Shown: positions 25,228-42,360, counted from the first letter of the stretch. The stretch is DNA of 64,000 nucleotides from Anaeromyces robustus (GCA_002104895.1 MCFG01000293.1:1-64000); one strand, 5' to 3'. Made by a program: numbers and translations. The notes: generated from the letters alone by a model not told the origin.

Positions 25228-28200
25228 ATGAAATTATTCAATAAAAAAAGAATATTATCATCTTTAATTTTTACTTTAAGTACTAATCAATATTTCAAAA
25301 CAACTAAAGCTGAAGTTGTTTATCATACAGATAAAATTGAAGATGGTACTATTTTACATGCTTTTAGTTGGTCATTTAATACTATAAAAGAAAAATTATT
25401 AGATATTAAAAATAGTGGTTATACAGCAGTTCAAACTTCTGCTGTACAAAGATGTATTATTCATGATAATGGTAATAAATATTTTGGTAATTGGCAATAT
25501 GCTTATCAACCTATAAGTCAAGAAGTTGGTAATTATATTGTTGGTAGTGAAGAAGAATTTAAATCTTTATGTTCCACTGCTAAAAAATATGGTATTAAAA
25601 TTATAGCAGATGTTGTTCTTAATCATATGACTCCTGATATTAATAATTGTGAAGGAGATTGGAAAGATCCTAAATGGTATCATGGTTCTATTTCTTTAAA
25701 AGATTTTGATGATCGTTATGCTGTTACTCAAGGTAATCTTGTTGGTTTAAAAGATCTTAAAACTCAAGATCCTGAATATCAAGAAAGAGCTTTAAAACTT
25801 TTACAAAAACTTTTAAATGATGGTGCATCTGGATTTAGATATGATGCAGCTAAACATATTGAATTACCTGATGATTACAATTATGGTGGTAATTTTTGGC
25901 CATTTATAACAAAAAATAATAATGCAGAATTTCAATATGGTGAACTTCTTCAAGGAACAACTTCACGTGATGAAGATTATGCCAAATATTTAAAAGTTAC
26001 TGCTAGTAATTATGGGTATCAAGTTAGAAAATCTATTAGTAATAATAATTTAGATACAGGTGATATTGGTGATTATCAAATTCGAGTTAATCCTAGTAAA
26101 TTAATTACATGGGTAGAATCTCATGATAATTATTCTAATGAAGGAGAAGAATCTGTTGGTTTTTCTGATGAACAAATAAAATTTGGTTGGGCTTTAATTG
26201 CTTCAAGAAAATCTACTACTCCATTATTTTTTTCTAGACCATTAGGAGGAGGAGGTAAACATTCTCAATTTCCAAATAAATCATTTTTAGGGGATGAAGG
26301 TGATCCATTATATAAAGATGAAACTATTTCATCTATTAATTTTTTCCGTAATGCTATGGTAGGCGAAAATGAATTTTTAAGAAATCCATATACTAATGGT
26401 CATAAAGATGTTAAAATACTTATGATTGAACGTGGTAATAAAGGTATTGTTATTATTAATCTTCATGAAAAAGAAATTACTCTTCAAAGTGAAACTCATT
26501 TAGCTCCTGGTGAATATGAAAATCAAAATATTGATAGTCATCATATTAATGATAATAATAAAAATATATTTAAAGTTTCAAATGATGGTAAAATTCAAGG
26601 TATATTAAAAGGTCGTTCTGTTACTATTCTTTATAAAAATGATACTTCTAAACCTAAAATTAGTATTGAAGGATATTCTATGGATAAAGAAATTTCTTTT
26701 AAAACTAATTCTATTACTTTAAATTTAATGGCATTTCATGTTAGTAAAGCAACCTATTCTATTAATAATGGAAAAGAAATTGAATATGTTCATGGTAATA
26801 GTATTAAAATAGGTGAAAATTCTTTCTATGGTGATAAAATTAAAATCAATTTAAAAGGAATAGGTGAAGATAAAAATGAAGTTATAGAAAAAGAATATAT
26901 ATTTTTGAAAAAGGATCCAAATTCAGTAATAAAAGTTTATTTCCAAAAATCTAATTCCTGGGGAACTAATATACATTCTTATATTTATCGTAGAAGTGGT
27001 ATTACTTTAAAACAATGGCCAGGTGAAAAAATGAAACATATAAAAGATAATATTTATATGGTAACATTTGATGATGAATTAGAAGGTGCTTTAGTTATTT
27101 TTAATGATAATAATAATAATCAATCCCCTGGTGTTGGTGAAAATGGTTTCAAAATTATAAATGATGGTCTTTTTGATATTGATGGTTATATTCGTCAATA
27201 TACTGATTCTAAAACAACTACAACAACAATAACAACTACAACAACAACTACAACAACAACAACAACTACAACTACATCAAGTACTACTACTACTACAACT
27301 ACTACTACAACCACCACTACTACTACTACTACACCTCCACCAACCTTAACTACTACTACTACTATTACTACTACTACTACTACTATCCCATCACCAACAG
27401 AAACACCTCAATTTATTCAAGTTTATTTTGAAAAACCTAATGAATGGAATTCTAATAATATTAATGCTTATATTTATTATAAAAATGAACAAGGTATTGT
27501 TACTGAAGAGAAACGTTGGCCAGGTTTAAGTATGTTAAAAATGAAGGAAGAAAATTCAAAAAAAATTTATAGTATTTCTATTAATTCAAAATATAATAAA
27601 GGTATGATTATATTTAATGATGGTAGACATCAATCTCCAGGTGGTGGTCAAGATGGTTTTATCATTAAAGCTAATGGTCTTTATAATATAAATGGTTATA
27701 TTTGTCAATATATTGATTCAAAAACTACTACTACTACTACTACTTCAACCACAACCACTATACCAGTGACAACAACAACTACTACTTCAACCACAACTAC
27801 TATACCAATAACAACTACAACAACAACAACAACAACTACTACTACTACTACTACTACTACTTCATCTTCTGTACCAACCACTATTAAATTATATTATGAA
27901 AAACCAAATTCATGGGAATTAAATGGTAATAATAATATTAATGCCTATATTTATGCTCAAAAAGGATCAGTTATTAAAGAAATTGGTCAATGGCCAGGTA
28001 CAGAAATGAAAAAATTAAATAATAATAATAATAATAATAATATTTATTATATTGAATTTGATAAGGAATATAATGGAGCTTATATTATATTTAATAATGG
28101 TAATAAACAAATTCCAAGCCCAGGAAAACCTGGATTTATTATTTATAATGATGGTTTATATAATATGAATGGATTTTCTGAAAAATATAATGACGGAGAA

Positions 28201-28524
28201 GGAGAAGAGAATGATTTACCATCATCACCTTCAACAAATAATAATAACATTGTTACAATTTATTATTATACTCCATGGTCTAAAGTTAATATTCATTATC
28301 AAATTGGATCTGAAAGATGGACTTCAACTCCAGGAATTATGATGTCATCCTACATAAATGGTTATAAAAAAATTATTATTGATTTAAAGAATGCTACTAC
28401 ATTGACATTTGTATTTAATAATAATGAAAATATATGGGATAATAATCATGGTAAGAATTATTATATTAATACACCAGGAAATTATATTGTTAAAGATGGT
28501 AAAATTAGTTCTGGTTCAGTTTAG
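25228..28524 (+). CDS. Secreted alpha-amylase (GH13, AmyE-like) with starch-binding modules
   Basis: 1098 residues, intronless. The ATG at 25228 is used; an upstream GTG at 25216 is not a eukaryotic start. A signal peptide (residues 1-31) is followed by the GH13 barrel with all four conserved regions: DVVLNH (128-133), GFRYDAAKH with nucleophile Asp206, the acid Glu239 in GELLQG, and SHDN with Asp300. The order and wording of these, and of the following beta domain (ATYSINNGKE, FLKKDPN), follow Bacillus subtilis AmyE (GH13_28), a bacterial enzyme. Three CBM26-like modules follow (about 568-660, 729-830 and 882-988; each with WPG and IFN plus a G-F-I/K-N-G-L core), separated by poly-Thr linkers. 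A C-terminal CBM25-like module (about 1006-1098) ends the protein. It hydrolyses starch outside the cell. There is no dockerin, so it is probably a free enzyme. Confidence 0.93.
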   Translation: MKLFNKKRILSSLIFTLSTNQYFKTTKAEVVYHTDKIEDGTILHAFSWSFNTIKEKLLDIKNSGYTAVQTSAVQRCIIHDNGNKYFGNWQYAYQPISQEVGNYIVGSEEEFKSLCSTAKKYGIKIIADVVLNHMTPDINNCEGDWKDPKWYHGSISLKDFDDRYAVTQGNLVGLKDLKTQDPEYQERALKLLQKLLNDGASGFRYDAAKHIELPDDYNYGGNFWPFITKNNNAEFQYGELLQGTTSRDEDYAKYLKVTASNYGYQVRKSISNNNLDTGDIGDYQIRVNPSKLITWVESHDNYSNEGEESVGFSDEQIKFGWALIASRKSTTPLFFSRPLGGGGKHSQFPNKSFLGDEGDPLYKDETISSINFFRNAMVGENEFLRNPYTNGHKDVKILMIERGNKGIVIINLHEKEITLQSETHLAPGEYENQNIDSHHINDNNKNIFKVSNDGKIQGILKGRSVTILYKNDTSKPKISIEGYSMDKEISFKTNSITLNLMAFHVSKATYSINNGKEIEYVHGNSIKIGENSFYGDKIKINLKGIGEDKNEVIEKEYIFLKKDPNSVIKVYFQKSNSWGTNIHSYIYRRSGITLKQWPGEKMKHIKDNIYMVTFDDELEGALVIFNDNNNNQSPGVGENGFKIINDGLFDIDGYIRQYTDSKTTTTTITTTTTTTTTTTTTTTSSTTTTTTTTTTTTTTTTTPPPTLTTTTTITTTTTTIPSPTETPQFIQVYFEKPNEWNSNNINAYIYYKNEQGIVTEEKRWPGLSMLKMKEENSKKIYSISINSKYNKGMIIFNDGRHQSPGGGQDGFIIKANGLYNINGYICQYIDSKTTTTTTTSTTTTIPVTTTTTTSTTTTIPITTTTTTTTTTTTTTTTTSSSVPTTIKLYYEKPNSWELNGNNNINAYIYAQKGSVIKEIGQWPGTEMKKLNNNNNNNNIYYIEFDKEYNGAYIIFNNGNKQIPSPGKPGFIIYNDGLYNMNGFSEKYNDGEGEENDLPSSPSTNNNNIVTIYYYTPWSKVNIHYQIGSERWTSTPGIMMSSYINGYKKIIIDLKNATTLTFVFNNNENIWDNNHGKNYYINTPGNYIVKDGKISSGSV

Positions 28525-28908
28525 AAAAAAAAAGAATAATTTTAAAAATTTTATATAAAAAAAAATTGAAAAAAAAAATTTTTTTTATTTTTAAAATATT
28601 AATATAGAATTAGAAAAAAAAAAATTAAATCAAATAAAGCAAGAATAATAAAAAATAATAAAAAAATTAAATAAATAAATAAAGCAAAAATGATAAAAAA
28701 ATAATAAAAATTGATAGAAAATGTTAATTTAATGAATAAATATTAATATAATAAATTATTATTATAATAATAATTAAATATATATTGATAAAAATAATGT
28801 ATAAGTAGAATATAAAAAATAAAAAGAATATAAATAAAATATAAATAAAATAAAATAAAAAAAAATATTAAAAAGAAAAAAATTATATATATATTTTTTT
28901 GTGTTTTT

Positions 28909-28936
28909 TATTGTTATGACTATAATCATAACAATA
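28909..28936. repeat. 11-bp perfect inverted repeat downstream of amylase
   Basis: TATTGTTATGA (28909-28919) and TCATAACAATA (28926-28936), 6-nt loop, about 385 bp after the amylase stop. It could be a 3' UTR hairpin. The rest of 28525-29850 is A/T-rich without a gene. Confidence 0.75.
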
Positions 28937-29850
28937 ATATTTTAAATAAAGATAAAAGAATTTTAAATAAAAACCAAGCATTTTATATTGAAATTTGAAT
29001 ATTAATAATTAAAAAAAAAAAAAAAAAAATGATTAAAAAAAAATAATGATTATTAATTTTGGTTGTACTTTACATATATTTTTTTTTTTTTTTGGTAAAA
29101 AAAAAAAAAAGAACTTCCAAGAATAAATTAATAATTTTTATAAGTCTTAAGTTATATATATTAATATTTTTTTTTTTAAAAAAAAAAAGTACTTAACAAA
29201 AAACAAATACATAAAAAAAATTTTTGATGTAACAACAATTAAAAGAAAAATTCTTCTAAGAAATAAAAAATTAAAAATTTCGGGAATTCTTGTGATGAGT
29301 AATAATCATAATCATATTAATAAAAAAATTATTTTTCTATAATACAGATTAGTACTTATATTAAAACTTTGTTTATTAAAAATAATAGTAAAATCTATTT
29401 TTAATCATATATTTATTATTTATTATTATTTTTTTTTATTTTATTTTATAATTCATTTTTTTGTTATGGTATAAATATACATAGATATTTTAAAACATTA
29501 TTTGTTTTTATATTATTTCTTATTATTATTATTATTATTTAGTTGTTTATATTATTATTATCACTATTATTATTACTCCAAATATTGGTTGATAATAATA
29601 TTTAAAACTATTATTAAAATTATATATATATATAGATAGATAAGTACTTTTTTTATTTTTATTTTTATTAAATTCATTAAATATAATTATTTTAATTTAT
29701 TTTGTTTGAAAAAAAAGTAAGAATTTAAAATTACTTTACTTTTTTTTTATAATTAATGAATTTAATTATTTTTAATTTTTAATTTTTATTTTTTAATTTT
29801 TTATTAATTTCAATTTAATTTTAATTTAATTTATTTTTTTTGTTAAATTT

Positions 29851-30429
29851 TTAATAAAATATTTTTTTCAAGACTAAAATAGTTTCAATTAAATTGTTGC
29901 AACCATGAGTTAAGATAGAAGATAATAAATAACCGTCTAAATCATAAGCAAAAGCTAATAATAATCCTGAAAAGAATAGAGAAGGAATATATATTAAATC
30001 ATTTTTTATTGTATTCATATCACTTAAGTGAGCTATAGCAAAAACAAAAGAAGATAAAATATAGGCTAATATATTTGAATATTTTTTAAGATAACCAAAT
30101 ATACATTTTCTAAAAATAAATTCTTCTAAAAGAGGTCCTACAATACATACAAGGAAAGTTTGTAATATTGGATTTTTTTTCATACTATCTACAATACCTT
30201 TATCATTACCATTACCTTGAGACTCTAAGTTGAATAAATTTAAATAAAAGGAACTAAGTCCATATAAGGCTAAACCAAATATAAGTCCTGTTAAATAAAC
30301 TTTTTTTATGAAAAATTGATTTTTAAAATCTATTAAACCATATTTTATTTTTTCTTGTATTGAATCTCTTTGCATTATAGAATTGTCATTATCAAGATCA
30401 ATTGAATGATAATTCATTAAATTATTCAT
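29851..30429 (-). CDS. CPBP (CAAX protease/bacteriocin-processing-like) membrane protein, copy 1
   Basis: 192 residues, intronless, ATG at 30429. It is a polytopic membrane protein with the motifs of the PF02517 intramembrane metalloprotease family: EEFIFRK (Glu102, Glu103, Arg107), FAIAHL (His134) and HGCNN (His175, Asn178/179). Four to five hydrophobic segments surround them. In eukaryotes Rce1 removes the last three residues of prenylated proteins. This protein is shorter and looks closer to the bacterial family members, whose roles include immunity to peptides and surface-protein regulation, so its substrate is unknown. A paralogue lies 1.6 kb upstream on the same strand with the same motif spacing, so the pair arose by tandem duplication. 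Absence of introns fits acquisition from bacteria. Confidence 0.88.
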   Translation of the reverse strand: MNNLMNYHSIDLDNDNSIMQRDSIQEKIKYGLIDFKNQFFIKKVYLTGLIFGLALYGLSSFYLNLFNLESQGNGNDKGIVDSMKKNPILQTFLVCIVGPLLEEFIFRKCIFGYLKKYSNILAYILSSFVFAIAHLSDMNTIKNDLIYIPSLFFSGLLLAFAYDLDGYLLSSILTHGCNNLIETILVLKKIFY

Positions 30430-32043
30430 TTTTTTTGTAAATAAAAACTTTAATAATAATAATAATTATTACTTTTGAAATGTTTTAAATATTATGAAAA
30501 TTATAATTCAAAATTTTATAATATAAATTTTTTTTTTTTTTCAATTTATATTATTGTTATTACTATATATATTTATTTTTATTTATTTTGTCATTTATTA
30601 TGATATAATAATTATTTTTATTTTATATTATATTATTTTATATATTTTAAAATTTTAAATTTTAAAATTTTAAAAACTTTTAAATGTTCTTTTTTCTTTT
30701 CTTATTATTATTGTTATTTTTGTTGGGCTTTTTGCCTTAAACTTTATTATAATTAATTAATTAATTAATTAATTAATTAATCTATTTTTATTATTGATAA
30801 ATTTTCAAAGAAAAAAAAAAAAATTTATTTTTTTGTGACTTTTTTTCGATTTTTTATAATAAAAAAAATATCTATAGTTTTAATATTTATTTAATAATCT
30901 TTTTATTATTGTTGTCAAGTTTTTAATTAAATTAAAAAGAAAAACTTAAATATTTAAATTAATTTTAATGATTTTTATTGGTTAAAATTTTAATAATGAC
31001 AAATTATTAAAAAATTATTAAAAAATGTAACAATTAGTATTGAAAGCTAAGAAATAAAAATACACAAAATTTGAAATGAATTGATTGTAAATTATAATAA
31101 TAAATCAGTATAAAAAGAGTTATGTAATATGTACAAAATGTACAAAATGAATAATATTAATAATTAACTCAAACATTTTATATTTATATACATTTTTTAA
31201 AAAATAAATAGTAATTTTTTTTTTTTTTACATAATGTTAACTTAGATCAATACACACATCAATTAATGCATTAATATATTTATTTATTTATTTAATTAAA
31301 TTATTATTATTATTATTTTATTTTTTTATTTTTTATTTTTTATTTTTATTTATATAATTAATTAATATTCATTCTGTATGTGTTATTTTTTAACTTTTAA
31401 CAACATACAAAAACAAATATATATATAAAAAAAATAAAAATTAAAAATATTCACAATAATATTAAATTTAAATTTGAAATATTAAATACATAATATCAAT
31501 TATTATTATTTTATTATTATCATTATTAAATTTTTTTTCTAATAATGATATATAAGATATACTATATATATTATGATAATAATTTATTTATAAGGATAAT
31601 TATATTTTAATAATGGTTATATTTTTGATGGTTATTATTTAAGTTTAATAAATTTAGAATAAATGTAGATAATAATTATTTCTTAAATTATATTAATAAT
31701 ATTATATTATATTATGTTATATTATATTATTATATTATGTTATGTTTTACTTTTATATTAAGTTTTTCATTAGATATATGATATGATAAACAATGATATA
31801 TATTGTAAATGTTTCTTTTTTATAAAATTAATTAATTTTTTTATTGATACTTTTTTTCTTTGTTGTATTATTTAGAGGGTTATATAATATTTATTATATA
31901 TATTTTGAAAATAATACTTTTAATAATTAATATTAAAATTCATAATATTATTATTTTAAGTATTAATATTTTTTCTTACGAATTATTATTTTCTTATTAT
32001 TATTTTTTCCTTTTTAATTTTTCTTTTTATTGTAATTTTATTT
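30430..32043. other. Intergenic region between the CPBP paralogues
   Basis: 1.6 kb of A/T-rich sequence with short repeats (AATT)n at about 30750-30780 and (ATT)n runs. No gene seen. Confidence 0.6.
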
Positions 32044-32625
32044 TTAGTAATTGTTTATAAAGAAACAAATTGTATCGAAACCATTATTTAAAGCATGGGC
32101 GATAATAGAGGCTAAAAGACAACCATCAAAATCATAAGCAAAAGCTAAGATAAAACCAGAAACAATATATATTGGTAGACTAATATATTCATTATATGAA
32201 AGTAAATTCTTAAAATCAAGATGACTTAAACCAAAGAGTATACAAGATACAAGATAAGCTAATATTTTAGAATAATTATTAATTATACCAAATAATAATT
32301 TTCTAAAAACAAATTCTTCTAAAATAGGTCCAAGCACAGTAATAGAAAGAATCATTAATATTGGATTCTTTTTTAATTGTTCTTTCAATTCATTTTCATT
32401 ATTATTACTAGATATTTTTAATACTGAAGTGTATAAATAATTATATCCAGCAAGAAATATAAAAGCAATAATACCAGTAATATAAACCCTTATTCTAAAG
32501 AATTGATGTAAAAAATCAACAAAAGAATCTTTTTGACTTTGAATAAAACTCTTTTTTTTTTGTTGTTGGTTAATTACATTTTCATTAGTTTTATTATTAT
32601 TCTTAATATCAATAGTATAAACCAT
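32044..32625 (-). CDS. CPBP (CAAX protease-like) membrane protein, copy 2
   Basis: 193 residues, intronless, ATG at 32625. It has the same architecture as the copy at 29.9 kb: EEFVFRK (Glu103, Glu104, Arg108), FGLSHL (His135) and AHALNNG (His177, Asn180), with four to five transmembrane segments and the shared block AFAYD-DG between the last two. The N-terminal 40 residues are unlike copy 1 (Asn/Lys/Gln-rich), so the duplication is not recent. All residues expected to bind the metal are intact, so both copies are probably active. Cellular site: an internal membrane or the plasma membrane; the substrate is unknown. Confidence 0.88.
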   Translation of the reverse strand: MVYTIDIKNNNKTNENVINQQQKKKSFIQSQKDSFVDFLHQFFRIRVYITGIIAFIFLAGYNYLYTSVLKISSNNNENELKEQLKKNPILMILSITVLGPILEEFVFRKLLFGIINNYSKILAYLVSCILFGLSHLDFKNLLSYNEYISLPIYIVSGFILAFAYDFDGCLLASIIAHALNNGFDTICFFINNY

Positions 32626-33113
32626 TTTTTGTTATTTATTTTTTCTTAATTTAATAAATTTAATTAAATTTTGATATTATGATTATAATTTTTAAATTAC
32701 GTATTGAATTTGAAATGTTTATATAAAAATATAATAGTAGTTTTTTTTAATAATATTTTTCAAAGAAAAAAAAAAGTTTAATATGGAAAATTTACTACTT
32801 TTATATATTTTTTTTGTATTATGAATAATTAATTAATAAATTTTAATTAATTTATTTTCTAATTAATGAATAAAAAATTAATCGTTTATAATGTAATAAA
32901 TAAATGAATAATAAAGTAAATACAAAAATAGATGAATAAATAAATATCAATTAAATAAAATTTATGGTTTTTTAATAAATAATTTTGGCTAAGTTTATTT
33001 TTTTTTGTTTTAAATTTTATTATATTTTTTATAATAAATAAAGTTTACCATAAATTAAATATAAAATTATGACATAATAATTTTTTCATATAAAAAAAAT
33101 TTTTTTTTCTATT

Positions 33114-33203
33114 CTATAAAACAAATAGAAATTTGTATTTAATTAGCATTTCATTAGTATTATCCAATTCATCAAATAATGGATTAAAATATGTAACTGC
33201 CAT
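33114..33203 (-). CDS. Possible small ORF or orphan first exon
   Basis: ATG at 33203 opens a 29-codon frame starting MAVTYFNPLFDELDNTNEML with a composition unlike the flanking A/T DNA. It lies 0.6 kb upstream of, and on the same strand as, the second CPBP gene. The ELDNTNEML stretch resembles the DLDNDNSIM stretch near the start of the first CPBP protein, so it may be the remnant N-terminus of a third copy. It may equally be a chance frame. Confidence 0.25.
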   Translation of the reverse strand: MAVTYFNPLFDELDNTNEMLIKYKFLFVL

Positions 33204-33209
33204 TTCTTT

Positions 33210-38624
<5,415 letters not shown>

Positions 38625-41036
38625 ATGAAGTGCTTTAATTTAATTCATGTTTTTATCACCTTATTTATATTAGGTGTAGTCAGAGCTACAACAGTTTATA
38701 ATCCAATTATCTGGGCAGATGTACCTGATCCAGATATTATTAGAGTTGATGATACTTACTATATGGTAAGTACTACTATGTTTTTTAATCCAGGTGCTCC
38801 AATAATGAAATCAAAAGATCTTGTTTCATGGAAAATTTGTAATTATGTTTATGATAAACTTGCTGATGGTGATGTTCAAAATCTTGCAAGAGGTCAACAT
38901 GATTATTCTCATGGTCAATGGGCTACTAGTTTACGTTATCATAAAGGAACTTTCTATGTTTTCTTTGGTAGTTATGGTACTAATAAATCTTACATTTTTA
39001 AAACAAAAGATATAGAAAATGGTCCATGGACTCGTACTGAACTTGGTGGTATGTATCATGATGCTTCTATGATTTTTGATGATGATGGTAGAAATTATCT
39101 TGTTTATGGAGCTGGTGGTGAAATTAGAATTAAAGAATTTAATTCTGAAATGACCGATTTTAAGAGAGGTGGTGCCGATAAAATTTTATTTAGAACTAAC
39201 CTTTCAGGTCTTGCTGGTGAAGGTTCTCATGTTCAAAAAATTAATAATTATTATTATATTTTCATTATTGCTTGGCCAAATGGTAAAGGTCGTATTGAAA
39301 TTTGTTACCGTAGTAAAGATATTCTTGGTAATTATGAAAGTAGAACTGTATTAGATTCTGGTGTTGGTTCTTATGGTAGTGGTGTTGCCCAAGGTGGTAT
39401 TGTTGATACTCCAGAAGGTAAATGGTATGGTTTACTTTTCCAAGATCATGGTTCTGTTGGTAGAATTCCAGTTCTTGTTCCAGTTAACTGGCAAAGTGAT
39501 TGGCCAATGATGGGGGTTAATGGTAGAGCTCCAGTAACTTTCCAAATTGATGGAGATTTCAAAACTACTAAATTAGCTAAAAGTGATGATTTCAATTATA
39601 GTAGTAATGATGAATTAGATTTAGTTTGGCAATGGAATCATAATCCAGATAATTCTGCTTGGTCTGTTACTGAACGTGAAGGTTGGTTAAGATTAAAAAA
39701 TAAATATGTTGTAAGTGAACTTCTTAGAGCTAGAAATACTTTAACTATGCGTACTGAAGGTCCAGCATGTACTAGTATTGTTAAAATGGATACTTCTAAA
39801 ATGAAAGTTGGTGATTATGCTGGTCTTTCTGCCTTCCAATTTAAATATGGTAATGTTGGTGTTTATGTTGCTGATAATGGTGAAAAACGTGTTTATATGG
39901 CAACTAATGGTGGTAATGAAATTAATAATAGTAGAAATTATATTGAACAAGAAACTCGTATGTCTGGTAATGAAATTTATCTTAAATTAGAATTCCGTTT
40001 CAATAATGTTGGAAATGATGGTAGTGCCTCAAACAATATTGATAGAGTTAATTTCTATTATTCTTATGATGGTGATAAATGGACCAAGATTGGTAAGGAA
40101 CTTGGTATGACCTATGATCTTACTCTTTTCACTGGTTATCGTAGTGCTCTTTACAGTTACCCAACTAAATCTACTGGTGGTTATGTTGATTTTGATTATA
40201 TTAAATATACACGTGAAAAATGGAATCAAGGTACCCTTCCAGATGATGCTGATGATGATATTAAACCACAACCCATTGAACCAGATGAAAATGGTTATTA
40301 TTTCCATAATACTTTTGAAGAAGATGAAGATACTTGGACTGGTAGACATACTGCTTCTATTCAAGTTAGTCAAAAAGCTGCTTATGCTGGTAAAAGTTCA
40401 CTTTATTGTTATAAGAGAGAATATAATTGGACTGGTGCTCAACGTACTCTTTCTCCTAAAATGTTTAAACCAGGAGAAACTTATAGTTTCAGTGTTGTTG
40501 TAAGATATGATGAAGGACCAGCAAGTCAAAACTTTTACCTTACTCTTCAATATGAAAATGGTACTGATGAAGTTCAATATGATAAGATTTCTATTGAATC
40601 CGTTAAAAAGGGAGAATGGACTCAACTTGCTAATGCTAATTATAAGATTCCAGCTAATGCTTATGATATGTATTTCTATGTTGAAACTGAAGAAGGTGAA
40701 GATAGTTTCTATGTTGATGAAGCTATTGGTGCTGTAGCTGGTACAGCTATTCCAGGACCAGGTTCTAGTGGTGGTAGTAGTGGATCTGATGATTGTTTTG
40801 CTATTAAACTTGGTTATAAATGTTGTAAAACTACTACTGTTACCATTTATGAAGATAATGATGGACCATGGGGTATTGAAAATGATGAATGGTGTGGTCT
40901 TAAAAAAGCTAGTAAAACTTGTTGGGCTTCAGCTTTAGGTTATCCATGTTGTAGTAGTTCAAGTGTTACTGTTTATGAAGAAGATTCTAATGGTAAATGG
41001 GGTATTGAAAATGATAATTGGTGTGGTATTCCATAA
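38625..41036 (+). CDS. Cellulosomal GH43 glycosidase with CBM and two dockerins
   Basis: 803 residues, intronless. A signal peptide (1-21) leads to a five-bladed GH43 catalytic domain. Its three acidic catalytic residues are visible: base Asp35 in PDPDIIR, pKa-modulating Asp146 in YHDASMIF and acid Glu199 in GEGSHV. A beta-sandwich of the GH43 C-terminal type follows (about 320-540), then a CBM4/9/22-like carbohydrate-binding module (about 552-700). A Gly/Ser linker precedes two fungal dockerins (about 722-760 and 765-803), each with the C-x6-GYxCC ... GxWGIENDxWCG pattern. Likely activity is beta-xylosidase or arabinofuranosidase on xylan; the motifs do not decide which. The dockerins anchor it to scaffoldins of the extracellular fungal cellulosome. 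Codon use (GGT, GCT, TTC, CCA) suggests strong expression. The leader is A/G-rich right up to ATG. Confidence 0.95.
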   Translation: MKCFNLIHVFITLFILGVVRATTVYNPIIWADVPDPDIIRVDDTYYMVSTTMFFNPGAPIMKSKDLVSWKICNYVYDKLADGDVQNLARGQHDYSHGQWATSLRYHKGTFYVFFGSYGTNKSYIFKTKDIENGPWTRTELGGMYHDASMIFDDDGRNYLVYGAGGEIRIKEFNSEMTDFKRGGADKILFRTNLSGLAGEGSHVQKINNYYYIFIIAWPNGKGRIEICYRSKDILGNYESRTVLDSGVGSYGSGVAQGGIVDTPEGKWYGLLFQDHGSVGRIPVLVPVNWQSDWPMMGVNGRAPVTFQIDGDFKTTKLAKSDDFNYSSNDELDLVWQWNHNPDNSAWSVTEREGWLRLKNKYVVSELLRARNTLTMRTEGPACTSIVKMDTSKMKVGDYAGLSAFQFKYGNVGVYVADNGEKRVYMATNGGNEINNSRNYIEQETRMSGNEIYLKLEFRFNNVGNDGSASNNIDRVNFYYSYDGDKWTKIGKELGMTYDLTLFTGYRSALYSYPTKSTGGYVDFDYIKYTREKWNQGTLPDDADDDIKPQPIEPDENGYYFHNTFEEDEDTWTGRHTASIQVSQKAAYAGKSSLYCYKREYNWTGAQRTLSPKMFKPGETYSFSVVVRYDEGPASQNFYLTLQYENGTDEVQYDKISIESVKKGEWTQLANANYKIPANAYDMYFYVETEEGEDSFYVDEAIGAVAGTAIPGPGSSGGSSGSDDCFAIKLGYKCCKTTTVTIYEDNDGPWGIENDEWCGLKKASKTCWASALGYPCCSSSSVTVYEEDSNGKWGIENDNWCGIP

Positions 41037-41502
41037 ATCATACAATCATTTACACTAAATGTTTATAAAATCAATCAATCAATCAAACAATAAATAAAAT
41101 AAAATTAAAACAAAAAAAAAATTTAAAAATATTTTAAAAATAAATAAAAAGAAAAAAAATTTAAAATATTTCTAAATTTTTAAATTTTTATATATTTGAA
41201 AAAATTTTGAATAGAAAAAAAAATTTTTTTTTAATATATATATATAAAATTAAAAAAGAAAAAGAAAAAAAAAAAAACTTTTTTTTTTTTTTTTTTTTTT
41301 TCAATTTAATTTTTAAAAAAAATAATATATTATATATTTTTTTGATTCATAAAAACTTAAAAGTATATAAATATATATATAAATAATTAAATATTGCGAT
41401 AAACGATACTCTATATATCATATATTATATAATATAAAATAGAATGTAAAAAATAACAAAATTATATATAAATTTTATTATAGTTTTTTTTATATTCATT
41501 TC

Positions 41503-41540
<38 letters not shown>

Positions 41541-42046
41541 AAAAATAAAAAAATTACGACACAAATATTATATAGAAAAAAAAAATTAAAAAATAACTAT
41601 TTAAAAATCAATGAAAAGGAAGTAACACTACTAATTATTTTTTTTATTTTAACATTTAAATTTATTTTTAGAACTAAATTATAAAAGTTTTTTTTAAACA
41701 TTTACATTTATATTTTTTTTTAGAACAAATTGATAAAAAAAAAAAAAAAAACTAAAGTAATATAAATATTATGATGATAACACATATACACCACATATAT
41801 ATATTAATTTGAAAAAAAAAATTAATAAAAAATAAGTAAAAAATAAGTAAAAAAAAAGCTAACAAATTGTTTTTTTTTTGTTGTTTTTTTATATTATATA
41901 TTATTATATTATATTTTAGTATTTTTTTTTTTTGTATAATTATTTTATTTATATACATATTATTATAACTATGTTATGTTATTATTATTATTATCATTAT
42001 TTTTAATAATATGTTTCTATTAATGATTTATTTATCTGAATTAAAA

Positions 42047-42194
42047 AAAAAATCTTTTTTATTATTTAATATTATTTAATAATATATTGGTATATTTCTA
42101 TTTATAATTTTTATTTGAAAAAAAAATCTTTTTTATTATTTAATATTATTTAATAATATACTGGTACATTTCTATTTGTAATTTTTATTTATTT
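42047..42194. repeat. 74-bp tandem duplication
   Basis: Copies 42047-42120 and 42121-42194 share AATCTTTTTTATTATTTAAT and GGTA(T/C)ATTTCTATTT(A/G)TAA, with a few transitions between them. Confidence 0.85.
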
Positions 42195-42360
42195 AATTTA
42201 AATTAAGAAAAAAAAAAAATAAATGTTTATATAATTAATATTATAAAATACATTCTTTTTATTAGTATTGAAAAAATACTTTTAAATTATTATGAATTTT
42301 TTTATAATTTTAAAATATTTATAATTATTATAATAAATTATTGAATATATATGTAAAAAA

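Noticed and set aside
38821-40737. Several 60-129 codon frames on both strands inside the GH43 gene, and similar ones inside the deacetylase and AAA genes
   Set aside because: Shadows of a long, motif-verified gene; Leu/Met/Ile-rich or Ser/Thr-rich translations of shifted frames.
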